A stretch of 64,000 nt of DNA from Bifidobacterium vansinderenii. Lineage in GTDB: Bacteria > Actinomycetota > Actinomycetes > Actinomycetales > Bifidobacteriaceae. Numbering within the stretch: the first letter of the stretch is position 1; every line of letters begins with the position of its first letter. Under the pieces are notes generated by a model. The model did no database searches, had not been told where the DNA came from, and was given only the letters and a program-made list of their open reading frames with translations. Location of the stretch: positions 186,001-250,000 of the forward strand of contig NZ_NEWD01000007.1 in NCBI RefSeq assembly GCF_002234915.1, given 5' to 3'. Both the position numbers and the translations under genes were made by a program. Shown piece after piece: positions 43,096 to 51,282 of the stretch.

Positions 43096-43144
43096 TCGAC
43101 GAACTGCAGCTGAATCGTGCGGTAGTCCGCCGCCGCGCGATTCG

Positions 43145-43789
43145 CTAGAACGTCGGCCGCGCCGCGCCGATGGACTGCAGGAACGTCGACACGTCACGCA
43201 TCTCCGGCATGTTGATGCTGTGCTCCATGCTGGGGTAGATCCTCTCGGTGAGCGTGCCGTGGGTCTTCCAGAACCCGCTCATGGCGTTCACCTCGTCGGG
43301 CGTGAAGATCGTGTCGGCGCCGCCGTGACCGTAGAACACCGGGGGAGTGAGCGTCTTCAGGCGTTCGTCTCCCGGGGCCTCGCCCGGCGCCAGCCATCCG
43401 GAGAAGCAGACGGCCGCCATGTACCGTTCGGGGTTCACGCGCAGCATGTGGCCGGCCAGCAGGCCGCCCTGCGAGAAGCCCATCACCACCACGCGGCGGG
43501 ATTCGTCGACATTGGCGGCCACCCAGCGGTCCACCGCCTCGGCCGCGGCCAGCGCCTGCTCGTCCAACGAGGTGCCCGACGGCACGCCCTCATGATCCCA
43601 GGTGCCGAACCACGTGTAGCCCATGCCGTATTCGATGGGCGCGCGCAGCGACGCGTAGTCGGCGTCCGGCGCGCAGAAGCGCAGCAGATCCGGCAGATCG
43701 TACTCATTCGAACCCCATCCGTGCAGCAGCACGAACACCGGGGTGCTGGCGTTGCCGCGGATGCGGGTCAGAGCCTTGGTGATGTCCAT
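43145..43789 (-). CDS. Phospholipase/carboxylesterase-like alpha/beta hydrolase
   Basis: A 214-residue cytoplasmic serine hydrolase of the abhydrolase_2 group. The nucleophile elbow is GFSQGG (Ser106). The oxyanion region is VFVLLHGWGSNEYDLPDL. The acid and base are likely the aspartate in GHGGADTIFTP and the histidine in MEHSINMPE. LAPGEAPGDERLKTL is a typical lid loop. No signal peptide is present. GAAGGATGACTG precedes the ATG. It is convergent with proC and stands alone. The true substrate (acyl-thioester, short ester or lysolipid) cannot be told. Confidence 0.88.
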   Translation of the reverse strand: MDITKALTRIRGNASTPVFVLLHGWGSNEYDLPDLLRFCAPDADYASLRAPIEYGMGYTWFGTWDHEGVPSGTSLDEQALAAAEAVDRWVAANVDESRRVVVMGFSQGGLLAGHMLRVNPERYMAAVCFSGWLAPGEAPGDERLKTLTPPVFYGHGGADTIFTPDEVNAMSGFWKTHGTLTERIYPSMEHSINMPEMRDVSTFLQSIGAARPTF

Positions 43790-44095
43790 CAGTCATCCTT
43801 CGTTGGTTGTGATCGTTCGGCCGTGATCCCACGGTCGTGTTCGGTCACGGACCGTCGTCCGCCGGATCGACGATCGGCCGTCCCGGTATGTGATATGTCC
43901 GCCACCTGACTTCAGGGTATGGCCGCGAGCAGACGAACGGTTTCGAACAGTCCATAACTTCTACGTATAGCCGTCGCGTTGTCAAGCGCCATGAAACGGT
44001 ATTACATGGATATATTGCATGATTCGCGGGGCGTGCCATGACGGCCCGGCCCGCGCCGACCGACCAGAAACCCGACCAGAAAAAGGAACGATCCC
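43790..44095 (+). other. Divergent intergenic region upstream of the M20 amidohydrolase-metY pair
   Basis: No gene is supported here. CCATAACTTCTACGTATAG (43952-43970) loosely resembles the CCTATAA...ATAG-type sites near 48445 and 56339, all next to amino-acid sulfur or related genes. A possible ribosome site, AAAAAGGAACGA, precedes the downstream ATG. The promoter itself is not clear. Confidence 0.3.
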
Positions 44096-45292
44096 ATGAG
44101 CGCAACGGCTTTGGAACAGAGCCTGCTGGACCACTACCGGTGGTTCCACCGGCATCCGGAACCGTCATACGAGGAGCACGCCACCACCGAACATATCCGT
44201 CGGATACTGGAGGAGCAGGGCATCGAGATCCTGAAGACCGGTCTGAAGACCGGCCTGATCGCCATCATCCGCGGCGGACGGCCCGGCCCGGTGATCGCAT
44301 TGCGCGGCGACATCGACGGCCTGCCGATCACCGAGAACACCGGCCTGCCGTACACGTCCGAACACGCGGGATACATGCACGGCTGCGGACACGATTTCAA
44401 CCTCACCGTCGCGCTCGGCGCCGCCATCGAACTGCACGCCGTACGCGACGATCTCGCCGGCACCATCAAGGTGATCTTCCAGCCGGCCGAGGAGGGGCGC
44501 GCCACCAAGGAACGCCCCACCGGAGCCGTGCAGGTGCTCAACACCGGCGCGCTGGACGACGTGCAGGCGTTCTTCGGCACGCACGACGCCCCCGGCGAAG
44601 TCGGCGCCATCTACATCAAGGAGGGCGGCACGTCCGGTGCCGTCGACAAGTTCGCCGTCACCATTCACGGACACGGCACGCACGCAGCCGAACCCACCAA
44701 GGGCGACGATGTGATCGTGGCGACGGCGGCCATCGTACAGTCGCTGCAGACCGTCGTCAGCCGCAGCATTGACCCCGTGCATCCTGCCGTACTGTCCATC
44801 ACCCATCTCGAAGCGGGCAACACATGGAACGTGCTGCCGTCCGAAGCGTTCCTCGAAGGCACCGTGCGCACCACCGAACGCGTCGACCGGCAGATCGCCA
44901 AGGATCGGGCCGTACGCATCATTGAAAACACGGCCGCCGCCTACGGGGTAACCGCAAGCGTACAGTGGTTCTTCGGCTCGCCGTCCGTCGACAACAGCGC
45001 GCACTGGGCGGCCGTCGGCCGCAGGATCGCCGCCGAGGAAGGACTCGAGACCCGTCCCGGCTGGGCGGACCTCGGGGGAGAGGACTTCTCCTACTACCTC
45101 GACCACGCCCCCGGACTGTTCGTCCGCATCGGCGCCGGCGACACGAACGCGCCGCACGGCCCCACTTTCGCGCCCGACCCGCACGGCATCATCGCCGGCG
45201 TGCGCTTCCTGACGGCCATCGCCAAACGCGCGCTCGCGGAACTGGCCGACCCGACGGACGGCCATGCAGACTGTACGAACGAGAACGACTGA
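44096..45292 (+). CDS. M20 metallo-amidohydrolase (hippurate/acyl-amino-acid hydrolase type)
   Basis: A 398-residue zinc amidase that removes acyl groups from amino acids or similar amides. Metal ligands are in YMHGCGHDFN (His and the Cys/His/Asp cluster), QPAEEGR (Glu pair) and the final HGPTF histidine. A central dimerisation domain has FAVTIHGHGTHAAEP. The opening WFHRHPEPSYEE is characteristic of the IAA-amino-acid/hippurate hydrolase branch. AAAAGGAAC precedes the ATG. metY follows after 24 bases, so the two are one operon. The pairing suggests release or recycling of an acylated sulfur amino acid, which is inference. The tail DPTDGHADCTNEND is not conserved. Confidence 0.88.
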   Translation: MSATALEQSLLDHYRWFHRHPEPSYEEHATTEHIRRILEEQGIEILKTGLKTGLIAIIRGGRPGPVIALRGDIDGLPITENTGLPYTSEHAGYMHGCGHDFNLTVALGAAIELHAVRDDLAGTIKVIFQPAEEGRATKERPTGAVQVLNTGALDDVQAFFGTHDAPGEVGAIYIKEGGTSGAVDKFAVTIHGHGTHAAEPTKGDDVIVATAAIVQSLQTVVSRSIDPVHPAVLSITHLEAGNTWNVLPSEAFLEGTVRTTERVDRQIAKDRAVRIIENTAAAYGVTASVQWFFGSPSVDNSAHWAAVGRRIAAEEGLETRPGWADLGGEDFSYYLDHAPGLFVRIGAGDTNAPHGPTFAPDPHGIIAGVRFLTAIAKRALAELADPTDGHADCTNEND

Positions 45293-45316
45293 GGACAAGA
45301 AAAGAGAATCACACCC

Positions 45317-46618
45317 ATGACCAACGGATTCCACACCATCGCCATCCACGGCGGATACGACTACCTCGACAACCACGACGCCGCCACCCCGCCGATCTAC
45401 CAGAGCGCCGCATTCGACATGGAATCGGCCGAACGCGGCGACAGGCTCGCCGCAGGCGAGGAACAGGGCTTCTCCTACTCCCGCGTGGCCAACCCCACCA
45501 TCGACGTGCTGGAAAAGCGCCTCGCCCAGCTCGAAGGCGGCGACGACGCGGTGGCCGTGGCCAGCGGCATGGCGGCCGTCTCGTTCGCACTGCTGTGCGC
45601 GGCCGAAGGCGGCGGACGCATCATCTCGCCCACCAACCTGTACGGTGCATCCGTGGACGCCATGGAAACGTTCTTCCCCCAGTTCGGCGTGCACACCGAC
45701 TTCGTCAAGAACATCAACGACCTCGCCGAGGTCGAATCGAAGATCGGCCCCGACACGCGAGCCATCTTCGCCGAATCCGTGGCCAACCCGTCCACCGAGA
45801 TCACCGACGTGGAGGCGCTCGCAGACCTCGCCCACCGTCACGGCATCCCGCTGATCATCGACAACACCGTGCCCACCCCGTACCTGTTCCGACCGATCGA
45901 ATTCGGCGCCGACGTGGTGGTGCACTCCACCACCAAGGGCATCACCGGACACGGCAACGCGCTCGGCGGCGTGATCGTGGACGCCGGCCGCTTCGACTGG
46001 GCCGCCGGCCGCCACCCGCAGTTCACCCGCAAGGAGCTCGTTGTCAGTGACGAACGCAACGGCGTGCGGCGCAGCTTCGCCGACACGTTCGGCCCCAAGG
46101 CGTACATCCGCCGCGTGCGCATCAAGTACGTGCGCACCTTCGGCGCGGTGCAGGCTCCGTTCAACGCCTACCTGCAGCTCGTAGGCCTCGAGACCCTGCC
46201 CGAACGCGAAAAGCGTGAGGTCGCCACCGCCACCGCCATCGCCGAACACCTCAAGACCAATCCGCACGTGCTCAAGGTCAACTACTCCGGACTCGGCGAC
46301 ACCGACCAGCGCGACCTGGTGGCCAAGTACTATCCGAACGGCGTGGGCACGATCCTCTCGTTCCTTATCGACGGCGACGAGGAGCGTGTGCGCCGCCTGC
46401 TCGACTCCACACGCGTGTTCTCCTACATCCCCAACATCGGCGACTCGCGCTCGCTGATCGTGGACCCGGCCCGCATCACGCATCGCGAGGTGCCCGAGGA
46501 GTACCGTCTGCGCGCCGGCGTGACCGACAACCTGATCCGCCTGTCCATCGGCCTCGAGGACCCCGAGGATCTCATCGCCGACCTCGATCAGGCCCTCGCC
46601 GCCGCCTTCGCGGAGTGA
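45317..46618 (+). CDS. metY: O-acetylhomoserine sulfhydrylase (PLP-dependent)
   Basis: This enzyme joins sulfide or a thiol to O-acetyl- or O-succinylhomoserine to give homocysteine. The 433-residue protein belongs to the Cys/Met metabolism PLP family, with the longer chain typical of MetY. The lysine that holds PLP is in HSTTKGITGHGNALGG. Other landmarks are the start HGGYDYLDNHDAATPPIYQS, YSRVANPTIDVLEKRLAQLEGG, VASGMAAVSFALL and IIDNTVPTPYLFRP. The end EVPEEYRLRAGVTDNLIRLSIGLED is standard. It is downstream of the M20 gene in one operon, and a clear bidirectional terminator follows. The metB-like gene at 56575 belongs to the same family but to another branch. Confidence 0.93.
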   Translation: MTNGFHTIAIHGGYDYLDNHDAATPPIYQSAAFDMESAERGDRLAAGEEQGFSYSRVANPTIDVLEKRLAQLEGGDDAVAVASGMAAVSFALLCAAEGGGRIISPTNLYGASVDAMETFFPQFGVHTDFVKNINDLAEVESKIGPDTRAIFAESVANPSTEITDVEALADLAHRHGIPLIIDNTVPTPYLFRPIEFGADVVVHSTTKGITGHGNALGGVIVDAGRFDWAAGRHPQFTRKELVVSDERNGVRRSFADTFGPKAYIRRVRIKYVRTFGAVQAPFNAYLQLVGLETLPEREKREVATATAIAEHLKTNPHVLKVNYSGLGDTDQRDLVAKYYPNGVGTILSFLIDGDEERVRRLLDSTRVFSYIPNIGDSRSLIVDPARITHREVPEEYRLRAGVTDNLIRLSIGLEDPEDLIADLDQALAAAFAE

Positions 46619-46645
46619 CGCTCTTTTCGGATCAATTCAGATCAA

Positions 46646-46677
46646 TAAAAAACTCCCCTCATCCGAGGGGAGTTTTT
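46646..46677. terminator. Bidirectional rho-independent terminator between metY and the VOC gene
   Basis: AAACTCCCCTC-ATC-CGAGGGGAGTTT has AAAAA on the left and TTTTT on the right, so it can act on both strands. It stands 28 bases after metY and 25 bases past the convergent gene's stop. Confidence 0.92.
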
Positions 46678-46701
46678 GTATACGCGTGCGAGGTCAGAGG
46701 G

Positions 46702-47490
46702 TCAGTCCGTTACGCTGCGGTAGCGGGCCTTGCCGATGGTGACGTCGAAGGACTTGCCGGCCGGAACCGTGTACTGCAGTTCGGTGATGCCGTTGTAGTC
46801 GCCCTTGACGAATCGCCAGTCACGGCCGCCGCCCACGGCGAGATCGTAGTATTCACGACCGTTGTCGTCGGTGCCGTGCGTGCGTTCCAGATCGAACAGG
46901 TCTGCCCAGTGTGCGGAGATGCCGGCCGGGTCGGGCACCTCGAAGATCGCGCGACGGGTGCTCACCTCTCCAAGCGGGTGACGGTGCAGCAGGCCGCTGT
47001 TCTCGTAACGCTCCAGCTGCGTGGCCTCGTCCGCATCCCAGTCGATCACGAACGGGTAGCGCAGGCCGTGGTCGTCGCCCAGCAGCCACAGCAGCTGCCA
47101 GCGGATCTCCTCGCCGTTGGCCGTGGTGCGGTTGCCCGGCACGATCTCGCCGAGCTCCACGCCCTTGGAGCGCAAACGCTCCGCGGCCGCCTCGATGCCG
47201 TGCACGTGTAGCGCCGGACGGTAGAAGCCCTCGAACTCGGGCAGCAGCTCGCCGGCGTCGTGGAAGATCTGACCTCGCTGCGGGGTCTCCGCGAGCGCCT
47301 CCTTGCGGCTGTACAGGGTGAGGAACTCGAGATAGTTGTCGCCGAAGTAGGCGAGCGAGTTCTCGGTGCCGTGCCCCACGTGCTTGCCGCCGTAGCTGGC
47401 GGTCAGTCCCTGGTCGGCGAATGCCTGCTCGGCCTGCTTGAGATCGTCGACGAAATCGACCGTATGGTCCCATGTGAATTGCTGAGCCAT
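46702..47490 (-). CDS. Glyoxalase-like (VOC superfamily) protein
   Basis: A 262-residue protein with two paired beta-alpha-beta modules of the vicinal oxygen chelate fold. The first starts WDHTVDFVDDLKQAEQAFAD, with the conserved first-strand histidine. Others are HGTENSLAYFGDNYLEFLTLY, LHVHGIEAAAERLRSKGV and FEVPDPAGISAHWADLFDL. It fits the glyoxalase-like family PF13468. Members include metal-dependent lyases and dioxygenases; no exact reaction is evident. AGGAAGGG precedes the ATG. It lies 18 bases downstream of the second ProC-like gene on the same strand, so both are probably in one transcript. Confidence 0.8.
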   Translation of the reverse strand: MAQQFTWDHTVDFVDDLKQAEQAFADQGLTASYGGKHVGHGTENSLAYFGDNYLEFLTLYSRKEALAETPQRGQIFHDAGELLPEFEGFYRPALHVHGIEAAAERLRSKGVELGEIVPGNRTTANGEEIRWQLLWLLGDDHGLRYPFVIDWDADEATQLERYENSGLLHRHPLGEVSTRRAIFEVPDPAGISAHWADLFDLERTHGTDDNGREYYDLAVGGGRDWRFVKGDYNGITELQYTVPAGKSFDVTIGKARYRSVTD

Positions 47491-47508
47491 GATTGCCCTT
47501 CCTGACGT

Positions 47509-48312
47509 TTACTTCGAGTTCGATCCGAGTGCGGTGGTGCGTTCCACGGCGGCGAGCACCGCGGACTGGATGGCGGCCGCAAAGCCGGTCTTGTTGAGCG
47601 TGTACGCCTGCGTGATGCCCACGCCGCCGGGGGAGTTGTTGATGTTGAGCAGCACCTGCGGCAGTACGTCCTTCTGCTTGAGGAACTCAGTGCCGCCGAT
47701 GAGCGTGTCGAGCGCGATGGCCTTGGCGATGTCGCGAGGCAGTCCGGCCAGAACGCCGGCGTCCACGTACGCGTCGATGAAATGGTAGACGATGTTCGGC
47801 GGGTAGAAGCCGGTGATGATGTCGATCAATCGCTCCTCCACGTACAGCACCTTGCCGAACGTGTTGAGGAACGCGTCCACGTCGTCCTTGCTCGCCTTGG
47901 CGTTGAGCGAGGCGCCGCTGTAGCCGTAGTCCACGGTGGTCAGCGTGTTCGGGATGATGCGCACCACGCGCCACTGCTCGCCGAGCACGGCCTCCAGCTT
48001 GGCGATGGTGTAGCCGGCCACGATGGATATGACGGTGGTCTTGGCCGGATCGAACCGGTCGGCGATCGACTTGGCCACACCAGCCACGTCGTCCTGCGGG
48101 CGGACGGCGATCACCACGATGTCGGCGTCCACGCGGCTGTTCGGGGTGGCGGCCTCGGTGTTGTAGGTGGCGGCGAGATAGTCGCTGCGCTCCTGGGAGA
48201 TCTCCTCGACGTAGATGTGATCCACCGGGTAGGCGTCGGCCTTGCGGCGCACCGCCTCGATGATGGCGGTGGGCATGTTGCCTCCGCCGATGAAGTACAG
48301 ATTGGCTGCCAT
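47509..48312 (-). CDS. ProC-like NADP-binding oxidoreductase (divergent pyrroline-5-carboxylate reductase)
   Basis: This 267-residue protein has the ProC layout: a Rossmann start LYFIGGGNMPTAIIEAV, the coenzyme loop VVIAVRPQDDVAGV and an RIIPNTLTTVDYGYSG stretch. The C-terminal dimer domain is altered: the canonical LSGSGPA motif is replaced by ITGFYPPNIVYHFIDAYVDA, and the final SPGG part reads NNSPGGVGITQAYTLNKTGF. It may thus act on another imino or keto compound. The start chosen (ATG after AAAGGGG) drops 30 upstream codons of unconserved sequence. It is divergently transcribed from the uroporphyrinogen-decarboxylase-like gene, and an LTTR-type motif lies between them. Confidence 0.78.
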   Translation of the reverse strand: MAANLYFIGGGNMPTAIIEAVRRKADAYPVDHIYVEEISQERSDYLAATYNTEAATPNSRVDADIVVIAVRPQDDVAGVAKSIADRFDPAKTTVISIVAGYTIAKLEAVLGEQWRVVRIIPNTLTTVDYGYSGASLNAKASKDDVDAFLNTFGKVLYVEERLIDIITGFYPPNIVYHFIDAYVDAGVLAGLPRDIAKAIALDTLIGGTEFLKQKDVLPQVLLNINNSPGGVGITQAYTLNKTGFAAAIQSAVLAAVERTTALGSNSK

Positions 48313-48439
48313 GAAATGAATCCCCTTTGCTGATCGGCACGATGTGCGCCGGTCGACGCAATGTGCGGAATCGTTCGGAAATGTTCTGTCGTTTACTTTC
48401 ATACCCGAATATGTGCCGCCGCGACAGCGTTTTCGCCGA

Positions 48440-48465
48440 TATAGCCTATAAGCGTTTTCGATAGG
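48440..48465. promoter_or_regulatory. LysR-type operator candidate between divergent proC-like and URO-D-like genes
   Basis: CCTAT-N11-ATAGG (48445-48465) is a perfect dyad with the T-N11-A spacing of LysR-type sites, and it overlaps the palindrome TATAG-C-CTATA (48440-48450). A further CCTAT follows at 48476. The gap 48313-48692 contains no other gene. No LysR gene lies nearby. Confidence 0.45.
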
Positions 48466-48692
48466 GGCTGCAAGACCTATGGGAAATATCGCCTCAATGA
48501 AGGGCTATAAGAAAAGCCTGTAATCAAAACGCCTTGTTTGGCTTGCATCGGGCCGGCAAGTGCGCTTTTCTTAGGAGCGTCGGGATGACCGAGAGCTGCA
48601 GACCTCGGATCGGACCGGGGGAATTTCTTGTTTTCACATCATCGCCGTGGGCAGTTCGACGCGGCGTACCATCCAAGAGAAGGACAATCATC

Positions 48693-49736
48693 ATGACCGA
48701 TCGCCGCGCAGTCTTCCACGACATCGTCAGGGGCACGTCCACCGTGCCGTACCTGACGGCCGCCTGGCAGCACCTCGTCGGACACGAGTACGGCGCCGAG
48801 ACGTTTGCCGCCGCCTATGTGGACTTCGTCAAGACGTGGGATTGGGACTGGGTGAAGATCAACCCGCGCGCCGTCTACTACTCCGAGGCGTGGGGCTCCA
48901 CGTACGACCAGAACCGCTACGACGGATTCGTGCTGCCGAAGAAGCTCACCAACGGTATCGACGTGCCGGACGACATCGAGAAGGTGACCCGACTGGACGT
49001 GCATGAGAGCGCGCCGTTCGCCGAGCATATCAAGGGCGCCGCGTTGATCCGCGAGCAGCTGCAGGACCGCGCCGTGCTGCAGACTGTGTTCTCCCCGCTG
49101 TCCGTGCTGCTGCAGATCGCCGACCTGCCGCTCTACCCGGGTGACGAGTACGCCACGCCGAATACCACGGTCAAGGCGCTGATCCTCGACCAGCCCGAGC
49201 GTGCCAAGAAGGCGCTGGAGAACATCGCCCTGACGCTCGCCGACTACGCGACCGAGCTCGTCAAGCCCGCCGATCAGGGTGGCGCCGGCGTGGACGGCGT
49301 GTTCTACGCGGCCACCGGCACCGTGAGCGAAGGCTACTTCGACAAGGCACAGTACGAGGAGTTCTCCGAGCCGTACGACCGCATCGTGATCGACGCGATC
49401 CGCAAGGCCAACCCCGATGCCGTCGTGCTGCTGCACACCTGCCGTGCCGAATCCCACCCGGACTGGTTCGACGCCCTGGGCGTCGATCTGATCCACTGGG
49501 ACCAGTACCTGCCCGGCAATCCGAACATCAACGCCGACCTCAAGGCCGTGCCCGTCGGCGGCGCCAACGTGCTGCTCTTCAACGTGGACGGCGATCCCGA
49601 GGCCGTGGAGCGCGAGCTCGACGAGACCATCGCCCTGCGCAAGGGCAAGCCGTTCCTGCTCGCTCCCAGTTGCACCGTCTTCACCCCGGCGGGCCAGGAG
49701 GCGCTCAAGGAGCTCGCCGCCCACCGCGCCGTCTGA
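48693..49736 (+). CDS. Uroporphyrinogen-decarboxylase-fold protein (methyltransferase-like)
   Basis: A 347-residue TIM-barrel protein of the URO-D superfamily. Landmarks include VPYLTAAWQHLVGHEYGAE, DWDWVKINPRAVYYSEAWG, GVFYAATGTVSEGYFDKAQY and VVLLHTCRAESHPDWFDALG with a potential metal-binding His-Thr-Cys pair. True HemE would need heme synthesis genes, which bifidobacteria lack. The superfamily also contains corrinoid methyltransferases (MtaA/CmuA type) and resembles methionine synthases. A methyl-transfer role near sulfur amino-acid genes is therefore likely but unproven. GAAGGACAATC precedes the ATG. The longer upstream frame crosses the shared regulatory gap and is rejected. Confidence 0.75.
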   Translation: MTDRRAVFHDIVRGTSTVPYLTAAWQHLVGHEYGAETFAAAYVDFVKTWDWDWVKINPRAVYYSEAWGSTYDQNRYDGFVLPKKLTNGIDVPDDIEKVTRLDVHESAPFAEHIKGAALIREQLQDRAVLQTVFSPLSVLLQIADLPLYPGDEYATPNTTVKALILDQPERAKKALENIALTLADYATELVKPADQGGAGVDGVFYAATGTVSEGYFDKAQYEEFSEPYDRIVIDAIRKANPDAVVLLHTCRAESHPDWFDALGVDLIHWDQYLPGNPNINADLKAVPVGGANVLLFNVDGDPEAVERELDETIALRKGKPFLLAPSCTVFTPAGQEALKELAAHRAV

Positions 49737-49747
49737 TCATCAACTCG

Positions 49748-49915
49748 GTCGTGCTCCCCTCAAGGGATGCCGGCCGAGGACACGTCGCTCCCCAATTCCG
49801 GTCAGCTCCCCTCAAGGGATGCTGGCCGAGGACGCGTCGGTTCCCAATTCCGGTCGTGCTCCCTCCTAGGGAGGGAGCTGGCCGACGCAGTCGGTCTGAG
49901 GGAGGGCTCCCCTCC
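49748..49915. repeat. Two tandem 53-bp units followed by a CTCCCTC hairpin repeat
   Basis: GCTCCCCTCAAGGGATGC begins nearly identical units at 49748-49800 and 49801-49852; both end CCAATTCCG. A third copy starts at 49853 but becomes the CTCCCTCCTAGGGAGGGAGC hairpin of the dispersed family. The block lies in the gap before livK. Confidence 0.75.
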
Positions 49916-49986
49916 GGCCGACCAATATCCATCCGAACATCCATCAATCCATCCACCACCAATCCACCTTCATGAGAGGAAGAACC

Positions 49987-51162
49987 ATGAACATCTGGAA
50001 GAAAGCACTGCGCAACGCGGCCGTGGCCGTGACCGTCGCCGGCACCCTGCTCGGCGTTTCCGCCTGCGGTCTGGGCGGCGACTCCGCCTCGTCGTCATCC
50101 AGCGACTCCGACACCGTCAACATCGGCGTGATCTACCCGAAGACCGGCCAGTACGCCGAATACGGCAAGCTGTTCCAGCAGGGCTTCGACCTGGCCGTCG
50201 AGAAGGTCAACAAGGACGGTGGCGTCAAGGGCAAGAAGCTCGGCCTCAAGTACTACGACACGCAGTCCGACGCCAAGCAGGACGCCGCCGTGGCACCCAA
50301 GCTCGTGTCCGACAAGTCCGTCATCGCCGTGGTCGGCGACTACGCGTCCCCGGCCTCGTCCGCCGCCAGCCCGATCTTCCAGCAGGCCGGTCTGGTGCAC
50401 TACGGCTTCAACAACTCCGCCCCCACGTTCACCGACACCGGCGACCACGTGTGGACCCCGCAGATCGGACAGGACGTCTACCAGAAGGCCAACGCCGACA
50501 TCGTCTCCAAGACCGCCAAGAAGATCTCCGTGGTCTACATCGAGAACGACTGGGGCAAGCAGGCCTACCAGTACTTCAAGGAGGAGGCCGAGAAGAACGG
50601 CACCCAGATCGTCTACGAGTCCTCCTATCTGCCCGACTCCACCGACCTGTCGCCGATCCTGATCCCCGCCCGTGATGCCCAGCCCGACGCCGTGGTCAAC
50701 ATCGGCTACGGTCCCGACGGCGCCCTCGTGGTCAACACCTTGCGCGACAAGCTCGGCTACACTGGTCCGTTCTTCGGCGGCCAGGAAACCTCCGAGTTCC
50801 TCGACAACGCCGGCAAGAACGCCGAAGGCACCATCATCACCGGCAGCTTCTCCGCCACCGGCACCAAGGACGCCAAGGCCCAGCAGTTCGTCAAGGACTT
50901 CAAGGCCAAGTACGGCAACAACCCGGGCAACTTCGAGGTGACCGCCTACCAGGCCATCATTGACCTTGCCTACGCGGCCAACAAGACCGAACCCACCCGC
51001 GAGGGCATCCAGAAGGCCCTGCAGACCGTGACCGACTTCCCGCTCTACCAGGGCAACGGCGGAACCTTCAAGTTCAACACCAAGACCCGCCGCGCCGACA
51101 ACATCGAACCGATCCTGCTGATCGTCAAGGACGGCAAGTTCGTCCAGTACGACGGCGAGTGA
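49987..51162 (+). CDS. livK: Branched-chain amino-acid ABC transporter, lipoprotein binding subunit
   Basis: A 391-residue periplasmic-binding-fold lipoprotein that captures leucine, isoleucine, valine or a related compound outside the cell. The signal peptide ends in the lipobox GVSAC (Cys27), followed by a serine-rich tether. The mature protein has IGVIYPKTGQYAEYG, VVGDYASPASSAASPIFQQA, NIGYGPDGALVVNTL and YQAIIDLAYAANKTEPTREG, standard for the LivK family. I use the ATG after GAGGAAGAACC; five upstream codons are in frame but unlikely. It heads the livK-livHM-livGF operon, with a GC-rich hairpin after it. Confidence 0.9.
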   Translation: MNIWKKALRNAAVAVTVAGTLLGVSACGLGGDSASSSSSDSDTVNIGVIYPKTGQYAEYGKLFQQGFDLAVEKVNKDGGVKGKKLGLKYYDTQSDAKQDAAVAPKLVSDKSVIAVVGDYASPASSAASPIFQQAGLVHYGFNNSAPTFTDTGDHVWTPQIGQDVYQKANADIVSKTAKKISVVYIENDWGKQAYQYFKEEAEKNGTQIVYESSYLPDSTDLSPILIPARDAQPDAVVNIGYGPDGALVVNTLRDKLGYTGPFFGGQETSEFLDNAGKNAEGTIITGSFSATGTKDAKAQQFVKDFKAKYGNNPGNFEVTAYQAIIDLAYAANKTEPTREGIQKALQTVTDFPLYQGNGGTFKFNTKTRRADNIEPILLIVKDGKFVQYDGE

Positions 51163-51178
51163 CCGCTGCTCGGTGCAC

Positions 51179-51219
51179 GGCTCCCCTCAGTCCGCCGCAG
51201 GGCCGACTGAGGGGAGCCG
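51179..51219. repeat. Hairpin repeat between livK and livHM (CTCCCCTC family)
   Basis: GGCTCCCCTCAGTC pairs with GACTGAGGGGAGCC around a CGCCGCAGGGCC loop. It could partly end transcription after livK, letting the binding protein be made in excess of the permease, as in many transporter operons. Confidence 0.75.
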
Positions 51220-51282
51220 CCACGTTCCATCCCATCCCCAATCCCGTTATTCCATCCATCCCCCACGAGGATTGCAATTCCA

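Noticed and set aside
48693-49736. HemE uroporphyrinogen decarboxylase
   Set aside because: The fold matches, but bifidobacteria lack the heme pathway and the sequence is closer to methyltransferase-like relatives.
49748-49852. Possible CRISPR-like array before livK
   Set aside because: Two units with no spacers between them form a simple tandem duplication of an intergenic repeat.
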